A DNA stretch of 64,000 nucleotides from Nostoc sp. PCC 7524 (GCF_000316645.1 NC_019684.1:2261501-2325500), one strand, 5' to 3'. Positions 46,303 through 55,496 are shown, counted from the first letter of the stretch. Numbers and translations: made by a program. Notes: a model not told the origin generated them from the letters alone.

Positions 46303-46365
46303 GTGACAGGTGATAGGTGATAGGTGACAGGTGACAGGTGACAGGTAACAGGTAACAGGTGATAG
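46303..46365. repeat. STRR heptamers GGTGACA / GGTGATA / GGTAACA
   Basis: Nine tandem heptamers start in the bicA stop region (TAGGTGACAGG). CCCCAGT-type units follow at 46388-46427. Confidence 0.9.
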
Positions 46366-46544
46366 TGTGTATATTATCTTTCCTATTCCCCAATCCCCAG
46401 TCCCCAATCCCCAGTCCCCAATCCCCACGTTACACAATCAAGCTAGACTCTAGCAAAAGATACAACTAATTTGGACAGGTAAAAACCTGTCCACTTATTT
46501 GCGCTCAAATTGATGAATGATTGATACCAGCACGATAGATAAAC

Positions 46545-47960
46545 ATGATTTTCTCAGAACCAATCCTTAATTCGATGAATTTTTTCACACCCTTAATCTC
46601 TGCATTGCCAACTTTGTTGTTGGCAACAGAACCCAACGCCGAAAATGCTCCCATTATCCTAACTGGGGTACTACTCACTTTGGTAGTCATTTATCTGGCT
46701 AGTAAAATTGGCGGTGAGTTGTCTAGGATGATGGACTTACCTCCAGTTTTAGGGGAATTAGTTGGTGGTGTAGTGGTGGGTGCTTCAGCCTTACATTTGG
46801 TTGTGTTTCCTGAAAGCGGTGCAGTGGCTGGTGATTCCCTCATCATGACGGCTCTACAATTCATTAACAACCTCACACCGGATGCAGTTACAGCCATTTT
46901 TAACAGTCAAAGTGAAGCAATTTCCATTTTGGCTGAGTTGGGTGTAATTATTCTGTTATTTGAAATCGGTTTGGAGTCAGATTTAAAAGAACTGCAAAAA
47001 GTCGGTTATCAAGCCACAATTGTCGCTTGTGTTGGGGTAGCAGTTCCCTTTGCTGCTGGTACAGCCGGACTGATTTTATTATTTAATGCCCCAGTTATTC
47101 CGGCGATTTTTGCTGGTGCAGCCCTGACAGCAACGAGTATTGGTATTACCTCTAAAGTTCTCTCAGAAATTGGGTATCTCAAATCAAGAGAAGGTCAAAT
47201 TATTGTTGGTGCAGCAGTCATTGACGATATCTTAGGCATCATCGTGTTAGCAGTGGTTGCTAGTCTGGCTAAAACAGGCGAAGTGGATATTTTCAACGTC
47301 ATTTATTTAATTGTCAGCGCCACTGTTTTTCTTGTCGGCTCGATTTTACTGGGCAAATTCTTCAATCAAAGCTTTGTAGCCATTGCAGATAAACTGCAAA
47401 CACGAGGTAATTTAGTCATTCCAGCATTTGTCTTTGCCTTCTTTATGGCGTTCTTGGGTAATGCCATTCATTTAGAAGCTATCTTAGGTGCCTTTGCGGC
47501 TGGTTTAGTTTTAGATGAAACCGACAAACGTAAAGAGTTAGATGAGCAGGTGAAGCCCATTGCTGATATTCTCGTACCAGTTTTCTTTGTGACAGTCGGA
47601 GCTAAAGTAGATTTAGGGGTGCTGAATCCTGTAGTTCCCGAAAACAGAGAAGGATTAATTATCGCCGCCTTCTTGATTGTGGTGGCAATCATTGGTAAAG
47701 TTGTCACCGGTTGGTCAATATTTGGTCAGCCTGGTATCAACCGCTTGGCAGTTGGTGTAGGCATGATTCCCCGTGGTGAAGTGGGTCTTGTGTTTGCAGG
47801 TATTGGTGCGGCTAGTGGTACTTTAGATAAACCTCTGCAAGCTGCAATTATTATTATGGTCATCCTGACTACCTTCCTAGCACCCCCTTTGTTGCGGTTT
47901 GCATTTAAACAGTCTACCGATACACCAGAATCTTTGGAAAAAGTTGACGTAATTGGGTAA
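46545..47960 (+). CDS. nhaS3: Na+/H+ antiporter, CPA2/NhaS3-like
   Basis: Exports Na+ in exchange for protons. A 471-aa protein with 12-13 membrane helices: IGGELSRMMDLPPVLGELVG, the ALTATSIGITSKVLSE helix, VGAAVIDDILGIIVLAVV with the paired Asp-Asp essential for CPA2 exchange, and IPRGEVGLVFAGIG. Length and motifs match the NhaS3 type essential in Synechocystis. 242 bases after bicA, same strand; Na+ export would renew the gradient that drives BicA. Confidence 0.9.
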   Translation: MIFSEPILNSMNFFTPLISALPTLLLATEPNAENAPIILTGVLLTLVVIYLASKIGGELSRMMDLPPVLGELVGGVVVGASALHLVVFPESGAVAGDSLIMTALQFINNLTPDAVTAIFNSQSEAISILAELGVIILLFEIGLESDLKELQKVGYQATIVACVGVAVPFAAGTAGLILLFNAPVIPAIFAGAALTATSIGITSKVLSEIGYLKSREGQIIVGAAVIDDILGIIVLAVVASLAKTGEVDIFNVIYLIVSATVFLVGSILLGKFFNQSFVAIADKLQTRGNLVIPAFVFAFFMAFLGNAIHLEAILGAFAAGLVLDETDKRKELDEQVKPIADILVPVFFVTVGAKVDLGVLNPVVPENREGLIIAAFLIVVAIIGKVVTGWSIFGQPGINRLAVGVGMIPRGEVGLVFAGIGAASGTLDKPLQAAIIIMVILTTFLAPPLLRFAFKQSTDTPESLEKVDVIG

Positions 47961-48031
47961 ATCGGGCATTGTTTAGAAATGAGTATTGAGTAGTGAGTAA
48001 TGAGGAGTAGGGGTTTAGCAATGCTAAACCC

Positions 48032-48610
48032 CTACTCCTCATTATTTTGTTGCCAGTGAGGATTAATCAGACTGGTGAGAATGTGATCTTGCCATTTGCC
48101 ATCAATTAATAAATAGTCTCTAGCGTAACCTTCCACAACAAATCCTAGCCTTTTAAGAACATTACCACTGCGTTGATTGTGTGGCATATAATTTGCCATG
48201 ATGCGGTGAAAATTTAATTCTTCAAATACATATTGAGTGGCTGCCTGTAATCCTTCAGTCATATAGCCTTTGCCTTGTTCAGCCTCAGCTAGACTATATC
48301 CCACATGACAGAAATGAGCGGCTCCTCTGATAAAATTATTAAAATTGATAGTGCCAATTACTTTAGTTGGATGTTTTTTGGGAAAAATAAATAGTTTTAA
48401 AGATTGGTCGTGAATAAATTCTAGAAAATTATTTTCTAATTGATAGTGCCAATACTCTGCTGTAAAAAAACTTTCTGCCCAACGAGGATAAAATGGTGTG
48501 AGGAAAGCTTTATTGTCAATAAAATATTTCAGAATTTTGGGTATATCTTCTTGAATACCTATTCGTAATAGTAGGCGATCGCTGGTAATTATGGGTAGTT
48601 CTGATTTCAT
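48032..48610 (-). CDS. GNAT acetyltransferase, RimJ/RimL type
   Basis: A 192-aa protein from ATG 48610 (MKSELPIITSDRLLLRIGIQ). The Ala-CoA binding motif A reads GYSLAEAEQGKGYMTEGLQA, with the late strand RIMANYMPHNQRSGNVLKRLGF typical for ribosomal-protein or amino-acid N-acetyltransferases. The longer frame back to 48673 translates an STRR and is excluded. Substrate not determinable. Confidence 0.9.
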   Translation of the reverse strand: MKSELPIITSDRLLLRIGIQEDIPKILKYFIDNKAFLTPFYPRWAESFFTAEYWHYQLENNFLEFIHDQSLKLFIFPKKHPTKVIGTINFNNFIRGAAHFCHVGYSLAEAEQGKGYMTEGLQAATQYVFEELNFHRIMANYMPHNQRSGNVLKRLGFVVEGYARDYLLIDGKWQDHILTSLINPHWQQNNEE

Positions 48611-48672
48611 AGTCAGTCGGGAAAATAGGGATTGGGGACTGGGGACTGGGGATTGGGGGCTGGGGACTGCCA
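48600..48672. repeat. STRR GGGGACT / GGGGATT
   Basis: Heptamer-like units GGGACTG and GGGATTG between the GNAT start and bioB, adding to the leader of the acetyltransferase. Confidence 0.8.
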
Positions 48673-48777
48673 TCTGTAGTAAAACTTCTATGCGATCGCT
48701 GAATGTAAAAGATATACTTGGCTGAGATATAACAACAAGACAGCTGTTGTTCCATCCAGTCTAAAAGAAGGATAGTA

Positions 48778-49785
48778 ATGTCGGGAATACGCTACGATTG
48801 GCAGGAAGCAGAAATTCGGTCAATATACGAAACGCCATTGCTAGAGCTGATTTACCAAGCTGCTAGCATCCATCGCCAATATCATAACCCCAAACAGATC
48901 CAAGTCTGTAAGCTCATCTCGATTAAAACAGGCGGGTGTCCAGAAGATTGTAGCTACTGCGCCCAATCTTCCCGTTATCAAACTGAAGTCAAACCCCAAG
49001 CACTCTTAGATAAAGCAACAGTCCTCAACATTGCCGAAAACGCTAAACAAAAAGGTGTCAGTCGCGTTTGTATGGGTGCAGCGTGGCGGGAAGTGCGGGA
49101 TAATTCTCAATTTGAGAGAGTCCTGGATATGGTTAAAGATGTCACCGACATGGGTTTAGAAGTTTGCTGTACCTTGGGGATGCTGACAGCAGACCAAGCC
49201 AAACGATTGGAAGCAGCTGGACTGTATGCTTATAACCATAACTTAGATACTTCAGCCGAATATTACAGTACAATTATCACCACTAGGACTTATGGCGATC
49301 GCCTGAACACTATTGAAAATGTCCGGCAGACCAATGTCACCGTATGTTCCGGTGGTATCCTGGGTTTAGGCGAAAGCGTCGAGGATCGGATTTCCATGTT
49401 GTACACTTTGGCAAACCTACATCCCCATCCAGAGTCAGTACCAATTAATATTCTCTCTCAAGTAGAAGGTACACCGTTAGAAAATCAGCCCGATGTTCCT
49501 ATTTGGGATGTTGTCAGGATGATAGCCACTGCACGTATAGTTATGCCAACTTCCGACGTGCGCTTGAGTGCTGGTAGGGCAAGACTTTCTCAAGTTGAAC
49601 AAGCTTTCTGCTTCATGGCGGGGGCTAACTCCATCTTTTCCAGCGACGACAACAAGATGCTGACAGTGACTACCCCCTGTCCAGATTACGATGCTGACCA
49701 AGAAATGCTAAATTTACTTGGTTTAGAAATGCGTCCCCCTGCCCAAAGACCGAATCAGGTAGCTAGTCCTGCGGTTGTAGGATAA
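48778..49785 (+). CDS. bioB: Biotin synthase
   Basis: A radical-SAM enzyme that inserts sulfur into dethiobiotin. 335 aa. The [4Fe-4S] motif is [15 protein letters not shown] near residue 55; further BioB markers are [29 protein letters not shown] and the [2Fe-2S] Arg region [18 protein letters not shown] precedes ATG 48778. Confidence 0.95.
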   Translation: MSGIRYDWQEAEIRSIYETPLLELIYQAASIHRQYHNPKQIQVCKLISIKTGGCPEDCSYCAQSSRYQTEVKPQALLDKATVLNIAENAKQKGVSRVCMGAAWREVRDNSQFERVLDMVKDVTDMGLEVCCTLGMLTADQAKRLEAAGLYAYNHNLDTSAEYYSTIITTRTYGDRLNTIENVRQTNVTVCSGGILGLGESVEDRISMLYTLANLHPHPESVPINILSQVEGTPLENQPDVPIWDVVRMIATARIVMPTSDVRLSAGRARLSQVEQAFCFMAGANSIFSSDDNKMLTVTTPCPDYDADQEMLNLLGLEMRPPAQRPNQVASPAVVG

Positions 49786-49887
49786 GCAGTTAAATAGGGG
49801 TGTAGGGGTTGTGAATTCTTGCTCACTCATGCCCCCATAACCCTATCTAGGGAACACCCAAAAATAAATTATCCAGAATTGACAGTT

Positions 49888-49977
49888 TAGTAGGGTGCGT
49901 CAGTGTCAGAAAACCTAACTACACCAAGAAATTCTTCATACTGACGCACCCTACATTGGGAATATTTTTTTCTCTGG
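49888..49977. repeat. Inverted-repeat element (GGGTGCGTCAGT arms), copy 2
   Basis: TAGTAGGGTGCGTCAGTGTC leads through AAAACCTAACTACACC to CATACTGACGCACCCTACA, then ATATTTTTTTCTCTGGAAGTCC. It is the other orientation of 19150-19255 and lies between bioB and petL. Confidence 0.82.
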
Positions 49978-49995
49978 AAGTCCCTTATTCCATAA

Positions 49996-50091
49996 TTAGA
50001 GGATTTTGGCAGAACGCAGACCGAACAACAGACCTACAGCGATTCCAGTGAACACAGCCAAAAAGCCAATATAAGCTATCACTGCTAACAT
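49996..50091 (-). CDS. petL: Cytochrome b6-f complex subunit VI
   Basis: A 31-aa single-helix protein, [20 protein letters not shown] then [11 protein letters not shown]. This is the conserved PetL sequence with its terminal R-S-A-K-I-L. It is a thylakoid component of the cytochrome b6f complex that stabilises the dimer. Too short for usual gene finding thresholds. ATG 50091 is preceded on its strand by GGAGAAAGATAA. Confidence 0.95.
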   Translation of the reverse strand: MLAVIAYIGFLAVFTGIAVGLLFGLRSAKIL

Positions 50092-50149
50092 TTATCTTTC
50101 TCCACAATACTTTACTAAATCTATTGAACCATTAATTTTTAGTCATTGG

Positions 50150-50212
50150 TCAATAGTTAATAGGCAATAGGCAATAGTTAATAGGCAATAGGCAATAGGC
50201 AATAGTTATTAG
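50150..50212. repeat. STRR AATAGGC / AATAGTT
   Basis: Eight copies of TAATAGGCA/CAATAGT heptamers between petL and the uma2 gene. Same unit at 38450. Confidence 0.9.
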
Positions 50213-50337
50213 TCCACAGCCTTTAGTTCTTCCTTTATCGTTTCCATTTCACCCTGTACAAGAACAGTTTGTCCAAATGCTACTGTGGAACTAAACAAAC
50301 TAAAAATATCTTCCCTACTGTTCCCTGTCCCCTGCCT

Positions 50338-50961
50338 ATGACACAAACTGACTTATCTCCAACCCTGTCCGTTAATATTCCACCTACACTAAAACTCACT
50401 GTTTCTCATGAGCAGTTTGTTCAATTAGCACTGGCTAACAGAGATTTACAATTAGAACGAACTGCTACGGGCGAGTTGATTGTTATGCCACCAACGGGGA
50501 GTGATACTGGTAAGAGAAACTTTGATATTGCTGGACAACTGTGGTTGTGGAATCGTCAAACGAAATTAGGTGTAGCTTTTGACTCTTCAAGTGGTTTTCA
50601 TCTGCCTAATGGTAGCGATCGCTCTCCTGATGCTGCATGGATAAGTCAAGACAGATGGGATTCTCTCAGTATAGAACAACAGGAAACCTTTGCCCCAATC
50701 TGTCCTGATTTTGTACTAGAACTCCGTTCTAAAAATGACTCGATAGAAAATTTACGCGCCAAGATGAGAGAATATATAAATAATGGCGCAGGTTTAGGTT
50801 GGTTAATTGACCGCAAAAATCAACAGGTAGAAATTTATCGTCCTGGTCAAGATGTAGAAGTGCTAAATAATCCTGTGAGTTTGTCAGGAGAAGATGTTTT
50901 ACCAGGGTTTGTATTAGATTTAAGCGAAGTAACGCCGTGTGCAACTTTCTCTCAAACCTAA
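50338..50961 (+). CDS. Uma2 family endonuclease-like protein with MITE-altered C-terminus
   Basis: A 207-aa protein starting MTQTDLSPTLSVNIPPTLKL. The nuclease-fold residues are in ERTATGELIVMPP, RSPDAAWIS and PDFVLELRSKNDSIENLRAK (D, E-x, K). A longer frame back to 50269 is less likely. The last nine residues (PCATFSQT and neighbours) and the stop are supplied by an inserted MITE; the original end (W-N-stop) is found 2.5 kb downstream at 53425-53433. The nuclease core is untouched, so it may still function. Confidence 0.88.
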   Translation: MTQTDLSPTLSVNIPPTLKLTVSHEQFVQLALANRDLQLERTATGELIVMPPTGSDTGKRNFDIAGQLWLWNRQTKLGVAFDSSSGFHLPNGSDRSPDAAWISQDRWDSLSIEQQETFAPICPDFVLELRSKNDSIENLRAKMREYINNGAGLGWLIDRKNQQVEIYRPGQDVEVLNNPVSLSGEDVLPGFVLDLSEVTPCATFSQT

Positions 50962-51171
50962 CCCCCAACCCCTTCCCTACAAGGGAAGGGGAGCAAGAAT
51001 CAAAGCCTCTCTCCTTGCAGGGGAGAGGTACTCTAGCGAGAAGCCGCTCCGCGTCTTTGGAGAGGGGTTTCAAAAATAAGTTGGTTCTTGGCAACTTTTG
51101 GTGATCTTAGCCGGGGGAAGGCAGAGGGCAGAGGGCAGAAGGCAGAAGTCGGAAGAGTAGAAGTAATAATT

Positions 51172-51522
51172 TCAACCCTTGAGTTTGTTTAAAGTAGCAA
51201 CTAATATACTTTGCATTTCCTCAACTTCATTTAATACGGGAGTGAAAAGGTCTTTATCAGCTAAATCTACTTCTTTGGCAATGATTAATTGCGTATCAAG
51301 TTCTCTCAAAGAACCTAGCGCAATATGTAAAAACTGGATATATTCTGGTTTGGAACGCCTACCATAGCCTTCAGCTATATTAGACGCTACAGATACGGAT
51401 GAACGGCGTATTTGACTAGTTAAACCGTACAATTCTGACTGAGGAAATAGGCGGGTAAATTTATAACAATTGATAGCAAGTTGAACTGCCCTTTGCCAGA
51501 TAAACTGATTTCTATAACTCAT
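51172..51522 (-). CDS. Four-helix-bundle protein (S23/Avd-like), IS passenger
   Basis: A 116-aa helical protein: FIWQRAVQLAINCYKFTRLF, ELYGLTSQIRRSSVSVASNI, AEGYGRRSKPEYIQFLHIAL, then a last helix. This is the signature of the four-helix-bundle family first seen in 23S rRNA intervening sequences and related to DGR accessory Avd. It lies 32 bases downstream of the transposase on the same strand and within the terminal repeats, so it moves with the IS. Its function there is unknown; nucleic-acid binding is inferred from its basic face. Confidence 0.88.
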   Translation of the reverse strand: MSYRNQFIWQRAVQLAINCYKFTRLFPQSELYGLTSQIRRSSVSVASNIAEGYGRRSKPEYIQFLHIALGSLRELDTQLIIAKEVDLADKDLFTPVLNEVEEMQSILVATLNKLKG

Positions 51523-51554
51523 ATAATCAAGTGTAAATTGTCAAAATTTTCTTT

Positions 51555-53267
51555 TCAAATAGCCAACAGAAATCGTCGTTCTAGTAAGTCTATCTTGGCG
51601 CGACCATACATCTGCCGTTTTAACATTTTCAGTCGATTAATATGCCCTTCAACTGGGCCATTACTAACTGACATAGTTACACCTGCTTTCACAGCATCGT
51701 AGTCAGACTCTAAACTAACAGCAAAGGAGCGCAACAAAGAAACCAAGCTGTTTTTAGCTTTGTTTAACCAAGCATCGAGCTGCTCAGGCAGGCGTTGACG
51801 CACAAGAGATGCAAACTGTTGTGCTAGTTCAATAGCTGACTTCAAATCCGAATGGGCTTTTTGTAGTTGAGCGATGACTTCACGCTCATTAGGCTGTATT
51901 AATTCTGGTCGTCGCAAGACTAAAGCTGTGACGCGACTGGGGGTGAGAGGACGATGGGCGCAAGAGCTAACCCTGGGGGAAGCGTTTTTTCTTGAACCTT
52001 TTGCTGGCTCAAATCCGGGCAAGGTCTTGAGATAACGAGTGAAGCGAGCGACCGTGGCATAACTACCGGTATAGCCGCAGGTGCGAATTTCTTCAAACAG
52101 TTCTTGGGTGTTGTGGTTCCCGCTATTCCAGCGACTGAGGAGGTAATCATGATAAGGGTTGAGAAGACTCAGACCGTGGTCGCTACGTTCACGACGTTCG
52201 GTAAAAGTTGAGCTACGCAAGTAATTGAATACGGTAGTTTTAGAAACTCCCAGCTCTTGAGCGATTGCTAGCCCTGATAAGCCAATAGACCGCAGTCTCC
52301 AAACTTGCTCATGGATTTCTCTGCGTCTATCCCGTGCTTTGGCGGATTGAACTTTTCTTTTTAAAGATGTGTTTTGGGGAAACCTTGGCACAACTGGACT
52401 CTTATTAGTCTCAGCAATCATGGAAAGGTTGTTTGCTGTTTCCACCTCTAAATGCACTTTAGTATCAGTATTAAAGACTTGTTTTTCCACTTCTTTTAGT
52501 GTTTTGGCGTGATTACCAAAGACTTGATAAAGCGTTTGAGATAAGTTCTGCAATAGATGAAAGCGGTCTGCAACTTGAATGGCTTCTGGCGCACCTTGGC
52601 GAATACCACTTTCATAAGTTTTTGACCGATCTCGTGAGACGACTTTGACACCAGGGTGAGCTTTTAACCATTCTGCCAAAGTTTCAGCCTTTGCATCTTT
52701 GAGTAGAGCAATTGGTCGTCTGCGTTCGAGATCAATTAGTGCTGTGCCGTAAGTTTTACATTTACGAAAACAAAAGTCGTCTACCCCAAGAGTATGTGGC
52801 GTTACGATGGGTGGTAGTGGAATTGAGCGGACTAAATTTAATAGCGTGTTGCGAGAAACTTTTATCCCCAAGTCCTGTGAGAGTCTTACCCCTGCTGCAC
52901 CACCATTAGCTAAACCAATCGCACTCAGTCTTTGAGCTAAACGTAGAGTTCTTCTCGCCCAAGGTGCGGTAACATTGGTCAGCCTTTCTGCAAAAATGCG
53001 CCGTTTACACAATTTATTAAGGCAAAAAAACTTCCGCACCCTTAACTGTAAAGTAATGCTGTAATCAGCCCAGGGTAAATCTGCTAACTTTCGCTCATAG
53101 CGACTATGAATTTTATGAGTTGGTTGGTTACAAACTGGACAATTAACTACTCTATTGATAGCAGAAACAATCAACTTTATCTGAGTTTTTATCTCGTCAA
53201 GAATGCAATTTTCAAGTTTCAGGTTTGCTGAATCTGGTAATAGATAACTTAGCACTGACATAACCAA
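51555..53267 (-). CDS. ISL3-family transposase
   Basis: A 570-aa protein with an N-terminal zinc-binding part (NCPVCNQPTHKIHSRY and KFFCLNKLCKRRIFAERL), then the DDE core: TLGVDDFCFRKCKTYG (first Asp), ADRFHLLQNLSQTLY (second), a helical insertion including a second helix-turn-helix-like part (LAIAQELGVSKTTVFNYL), and NGPVEGHINRLKMLKRQMYG with the catalytic Glu. No stop or shift interrupts it. Start ATG 53267 or 53261. Confidence 0.94.
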   Translation of the reverse strand: MVMSVLSYLLPDSANLKLENCILDEIKTQIKLIVSAINRVVNCPVCNQPTHKIHSRYERKLADLPWADYSITLQLRVRKFFCLNKLCKRRIFAERLTNVTAPWARRTLRLAQRLSAIGLANGGAAGVRLSQDLGIKVSRNTLLNLVRSIPLPPIVTPHTLGVDDFCFRKCKTYGTALIDLERRRPIALLKDAKAETLAEWLKAHPGVKVVSRDRSKTYESGIRQGAPEAIQVADRFHLLQNLSQTLYQVFGNHAKTLKEVEKQVFNTDTKVHLEVETANNLSMIAETNKSPVVPRFPQNTSLKRKVQSAKARDRRREIHEQVWRLRSIGLSGLAIAQELGVSKTTVFNYLRSSTFTERRERSDHGLSLLNPYHDYLLSRWNSGNHNTQELFEEIRTCGYTGSYATVARFTRYLKTLPGFEPAKGSRKNASPRVSSCAHRPLTPSRVTALVLRRPELIQPNEREVIAQLQKAHSDLKSAIELAQQFASLVRQRLPEQLDAWLNKAKNSLVSLLRSFAVSLESDYDAVKAGVTMSVSNGPVEGHINRLKMLKRQMYGRAKIDLLERRFLLAI

Positions 53268-53482
53268 GCTGAGGCTTATCCCTCAAATGTTTGATGGAGT
53301 GAAGTTTGACGTATCTCAATTATATCTTTCTAACTTCTGCCTTCTGCCTTCTGCCCTCTGCCTTCCCCCAACCAAGATCACCAAAAGTTGCCAAGAACCA
53401 ATAAGTTGCACATCGCGTGAAGTATGGAATTGACAATTTTCTTGGTAGAATACAGCCCACGGCACTTGTTGGGTTTTGGGTA

Positions 53483-54577
53483 ATGACTTCTGTAATTAAT
53501 GTGAATCTACCACAGCAGTCTTATGAGATTGCGATCGCATCTGGAAGTTTAGAGCAACTTGGTCAACGTATGGCTGATTTGAAACTAGGCAAGAAGGTTT
53601 TGCTGGTTTCTAATCCCACCATATTCAAGCATTATGGCGAAAAAGCGATAAATTCTCTCGAATCTGCGGGGTTTCAAGTAGCTAGTTATTGCTTACCAGC
53701 CGGAGAACGCTACAAAACCCTCAACTCTATCCAAAAACTCTACGATGTCGCCTTAGAAAACCGCCTAGAACGTTCCTCCACGATGGTGGCTTTGGGGGGA
53801 GGGGTAATTGGTGATATGACTGGCTTTGCTGCTGCTACTTGGTTAAGAGGGATTAATGTTGTACAAGTGCCGACAACTCTCTTAGCAATGGTAGATTCGG
53901 CAATCGGTGGTAAAACTGGTGTAAATCATCCCCACGGTAAAAACTTAATTGGGGCTTTCCATCAGCCGCGTTTAGTATTAGTTGATCCAGAAGTGCTAAA
54001 AACCCTTCCTGTACGTGAGTTCCGGGCGGGTATGGCAGAGGTAATTAAGTACGGCGTGATTTGGGATGCTGAGTTATTTGCCCAAATGGCAGCGAGTAAA
54101 AATCTGAATCAACTACGCTATATCAAGCCGGAATTAATTGACGCTATCTTAACCCGTTCTTGTCAAGCTAAAGCCGATGTTGTGGGCAAAGATGAGAAAG
54201 AAGGCGGAATACGGGCAATTCTCAACTATGGACACACCATCGGTCATGCAGTCGAAAGCTTGACAGGCTATCGCTTAGTAAATCACGGTGAAGCTGTAGC
54301 CATTGGCATGGTAGCAGCCGGTCAAATTGCTGTGGAATTGGGAATGTGGCAGCAAGAAGAAACAGAACGCCAAAATGCCCTGATTCAAAAAGCGGGTTTA
54401 CCGACAAAGTTACCCGAAGGTTTAGATATTGAGGGAATTATTGACGCGCTGCAATTAGATAAGAAAGTCAAAAATGGTAAAGTGCGGTTTATTTTGCCAA
54501 CTCAAATTGGTGTAGTTACAATTACCGATGAAGTACCCGCAGATATCATCCGCCAAGTTTTGCAGAAAAGTTTCTAA
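53483..54577 (+). CDS. aroB: 3-dehydroquinate synthase
   Basis: Second step of the shikimate pathway. 364 aa from ATG 53483 ([20 protein letters not shown]). NAD site [20 protein letters not shown], then [20 protein letters not shown], and the metal ligands in [18 protein letters not shown] and [10 protein letters not shown]. The insertion of MITE and IS ends only 64 bases before the start, so its promoter or leader was probably changed by the insertions. Confidence 0.95.
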   Translation: MTSVINVNLPQQSYEIAIASGSLEQLGQRMADLKLGKKVLLVSNPTIFKHYGEKAINSLESAGFQVASYCLPAGERYKTLNSIQKLYDVALENRLERSSTMVALGGGVIGDMTGFAAATWLRGINVVQVPTTLLAMVDSAIGGKTGVNHPHGKNLIGAFHQPRLVLVDPEVLKTLPVREFRAGMAEVIKYGVIWDAELFAQMAASKNLNQLRYIKPELIDAILTRSCQAKADVVGKDEKEGGIRAILNYGHTIGHAVESLTGYRLVNHGEAVAIGMVAAGQIAVELGMWQQEETERQNALIQKAGLPTKLPEGLDIEGIIDALQLDKKVKNGKVRFILPTQIGVVTITDEVPADIIRQVLQKSF

Positions 54578-54653
54578 TGGTGTATTAAATACTTTTAGAT
54601 CCCCCTAAATCCCCCTTCAAAAGCGGGACTTAAAGAACAAATTTCTCCCCTTT
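54578..54653. repeat. CCCCCTAAATCCCCC / AAGGGGGGCTATGGGGG repeat
   Basis: Starts GATCCCCCTAAATCCCCC and returns as TTAAGGGGGGCTATGGGGGA (ending near 54672). The long hairpin just after aroB may act as terminator. A shorter relative lies at 57530. Confidence 0.7.
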
Positions 54654-54790
54654 TTAAGGGGGGCTATGGGGGAGCAAACCCTGTATCTGCTCACACACAC
54701 TATCAAACTGATTTAAAACTTGGCTATTTGTAAACCTAATAATCTTTAAACCATAGCCTTCTAAAATCTGTGTTCTCTCTGTGTAATAGA
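54654..54790 (-). pseudogene. DUF559 endonuclease-like C-terminal remnant
   Basis: On the minus strand the frame YYTERTQILEGYGLKIIRFT then NSQVLNQFDSVCEQIQGLLP resembles the C-terminal half of DUF559/Vsr-like nucleases (R-T-x-x-L-E-x-x-G-x-x-I-x-R-F). The N-terminal half is missing, cut by the repeat at 54792-54929, and the stop is inside the other repeat. About 45 codons remain. Confidence 0.75.
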
Positions 54791-54791
54791 C

Positions 54792-54929
54792 TAGAACACC
54801 AATTCAGTATTCCTAGAAGAACCCCTCCCCCAGCCCCTCCCCTGCAAGGAGAGGGGAGTTTTGCTCCCCCTTCCCTAGTAGGGAAGGGGGTTGGGGGGTT
54901 AGGTTTTTCATTACTGAATTGATGCTCTA
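54792..54929. mobile_element. 138-bp MITE with TAGAACACCAATTCAGTA ends
   Basis: Ends TAGAACACCAATTCAGTA and TACTGAATTGATGCTCTA are inverse with two mismatches. The core again has GCAAGGAGAGGGGAG and CCCTTCCCTAGTAGGGAAGG hairpins. Its left end is the same as the first 39 bases of this window. Confidence 0.8.
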
Positions 54930-55205
54930 GACCTTCATTGATGTATGTACACTGTAGCTCTGCGTTGCAGAGGGGTTAATCGAATTCACGCTACATTATT
55001 TTTAATAATAAATAATTGAATATTTAACTTTTTTATGATTATGGGGGACTCAGGAAGAAAATAGAGAACACACTCAAATTTTGAGACGAGTGGTTTATGT
55101 CAAAGTGGACTTTTCTTAATTATTAAGATGTCTATTTGGCAAATTACACACAGTTACAAGAATCTAGCCTTACTTTTGGCTTAACTAAAGTCACCAGTTT
55201 TTTGA
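54930..55205. other. Non-coding AT-rich stretch
   Basis: 276 bases; no gene, repeat or motif seen beyond a T-rich tract. Follows the MITE and precedes the PEP-CTERM remnant. Confidence 0.35.
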
Positions 55206-55436
55206 TTAAACTGTGGCTTTTTCTTTGTTAGGCTTTTTGCCGTACTTCTGCTTTAAGAGTCCGCCACCTGCAATACCTACGCCAAGACCAAACATGGTGA
55301 TGGGTTCGGGAACGGGTGTAGTTGTATCAATTGGAGTTGATGTGTATATGTCTATGTGAGATAAGCCTGGACCAGCATTACCACTACCGTTTGCAATACC
55401 CAAAGTGTCCCAAAAACCACTGGAAATATTAGTAGG
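55206..55436 (-). pseudogene. PEP-CTERM protein C-terminal remnant
   Basis: About 75 codons survive: SHIDIYTSTPIDTTTPVPEP, a hydrophobic helix ITMFGLGVGIAGGGLL and the basic tail KQKYGKKPNKEKA, a full PEP-CTERM sorting signal. Upstream, the frame runs into a half copy of the TGCGTCAGTATGAATAA repeat near 55440, so the exported N-terminal domain is gone. An ATG at 55511 exists only inside the repeat. Confidence 0.75.
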
Positions 55437-55496
55437 GCTGTGCGTCAGTATGAATAAATTCTGATACCAATTCTCTATGAAGTTGCACCAAATAAA

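Larger units (their letters stand above)
51083..53399 (-). mobile_element. Complete ISL3-like insertion sequence, 2,317 bp, with passenger gene
   Basis: The outer ends are GGTTCTTGGCAACTTTTGGT on the left and its exact inverse on the right; imperfect complementarity (about 62 of 66 positions by eye) continues into an internal GGCAGAG/GGCAGAA STRR. The 8-bp target duplication AATAAGTT is at 51075-51082 and 53400-53407. It holds a full transposase gene and a second gene between transposase stop and left end. All ends are intact, so it may be active. Confidence 0.93.
50932..53418. mobile_element. MITE copy 2, interrupted by an IS
   Basis: Left part 50932-51082 begins ACGCCGTGTGCAACTT, right part 53408-53418 is GCACATCGCGT. 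GAAGTA directly flanks both ends (50926-50931 and 53419-53424). Without the IS and one of its 8-bp duplications it is 162 bases long, longer than copy 1 because of a 26-base internal insert containing AGAAGCCGCTCCGCGTC. Confidence 0.9.

Noticed and set aside
46303..46440. Possible CRISPR array
   Set aside because: The heptamers are directly tandem with no spacers; they are STRRs, as are the other tracts at 13352, 50150 and 59497.
50729..51094. 121-codon minus-strand frame over the end of uma2
   Set aside because: It runs antisense through uma2 and the MITE and has no independent motif.
51172..51522. Four-helix-bundle gene as sign of a diversity-generating retroelement
   Set aside because: No reverse transcriptase or variable/template repeat is nearby; the gene is inside the IS ends.
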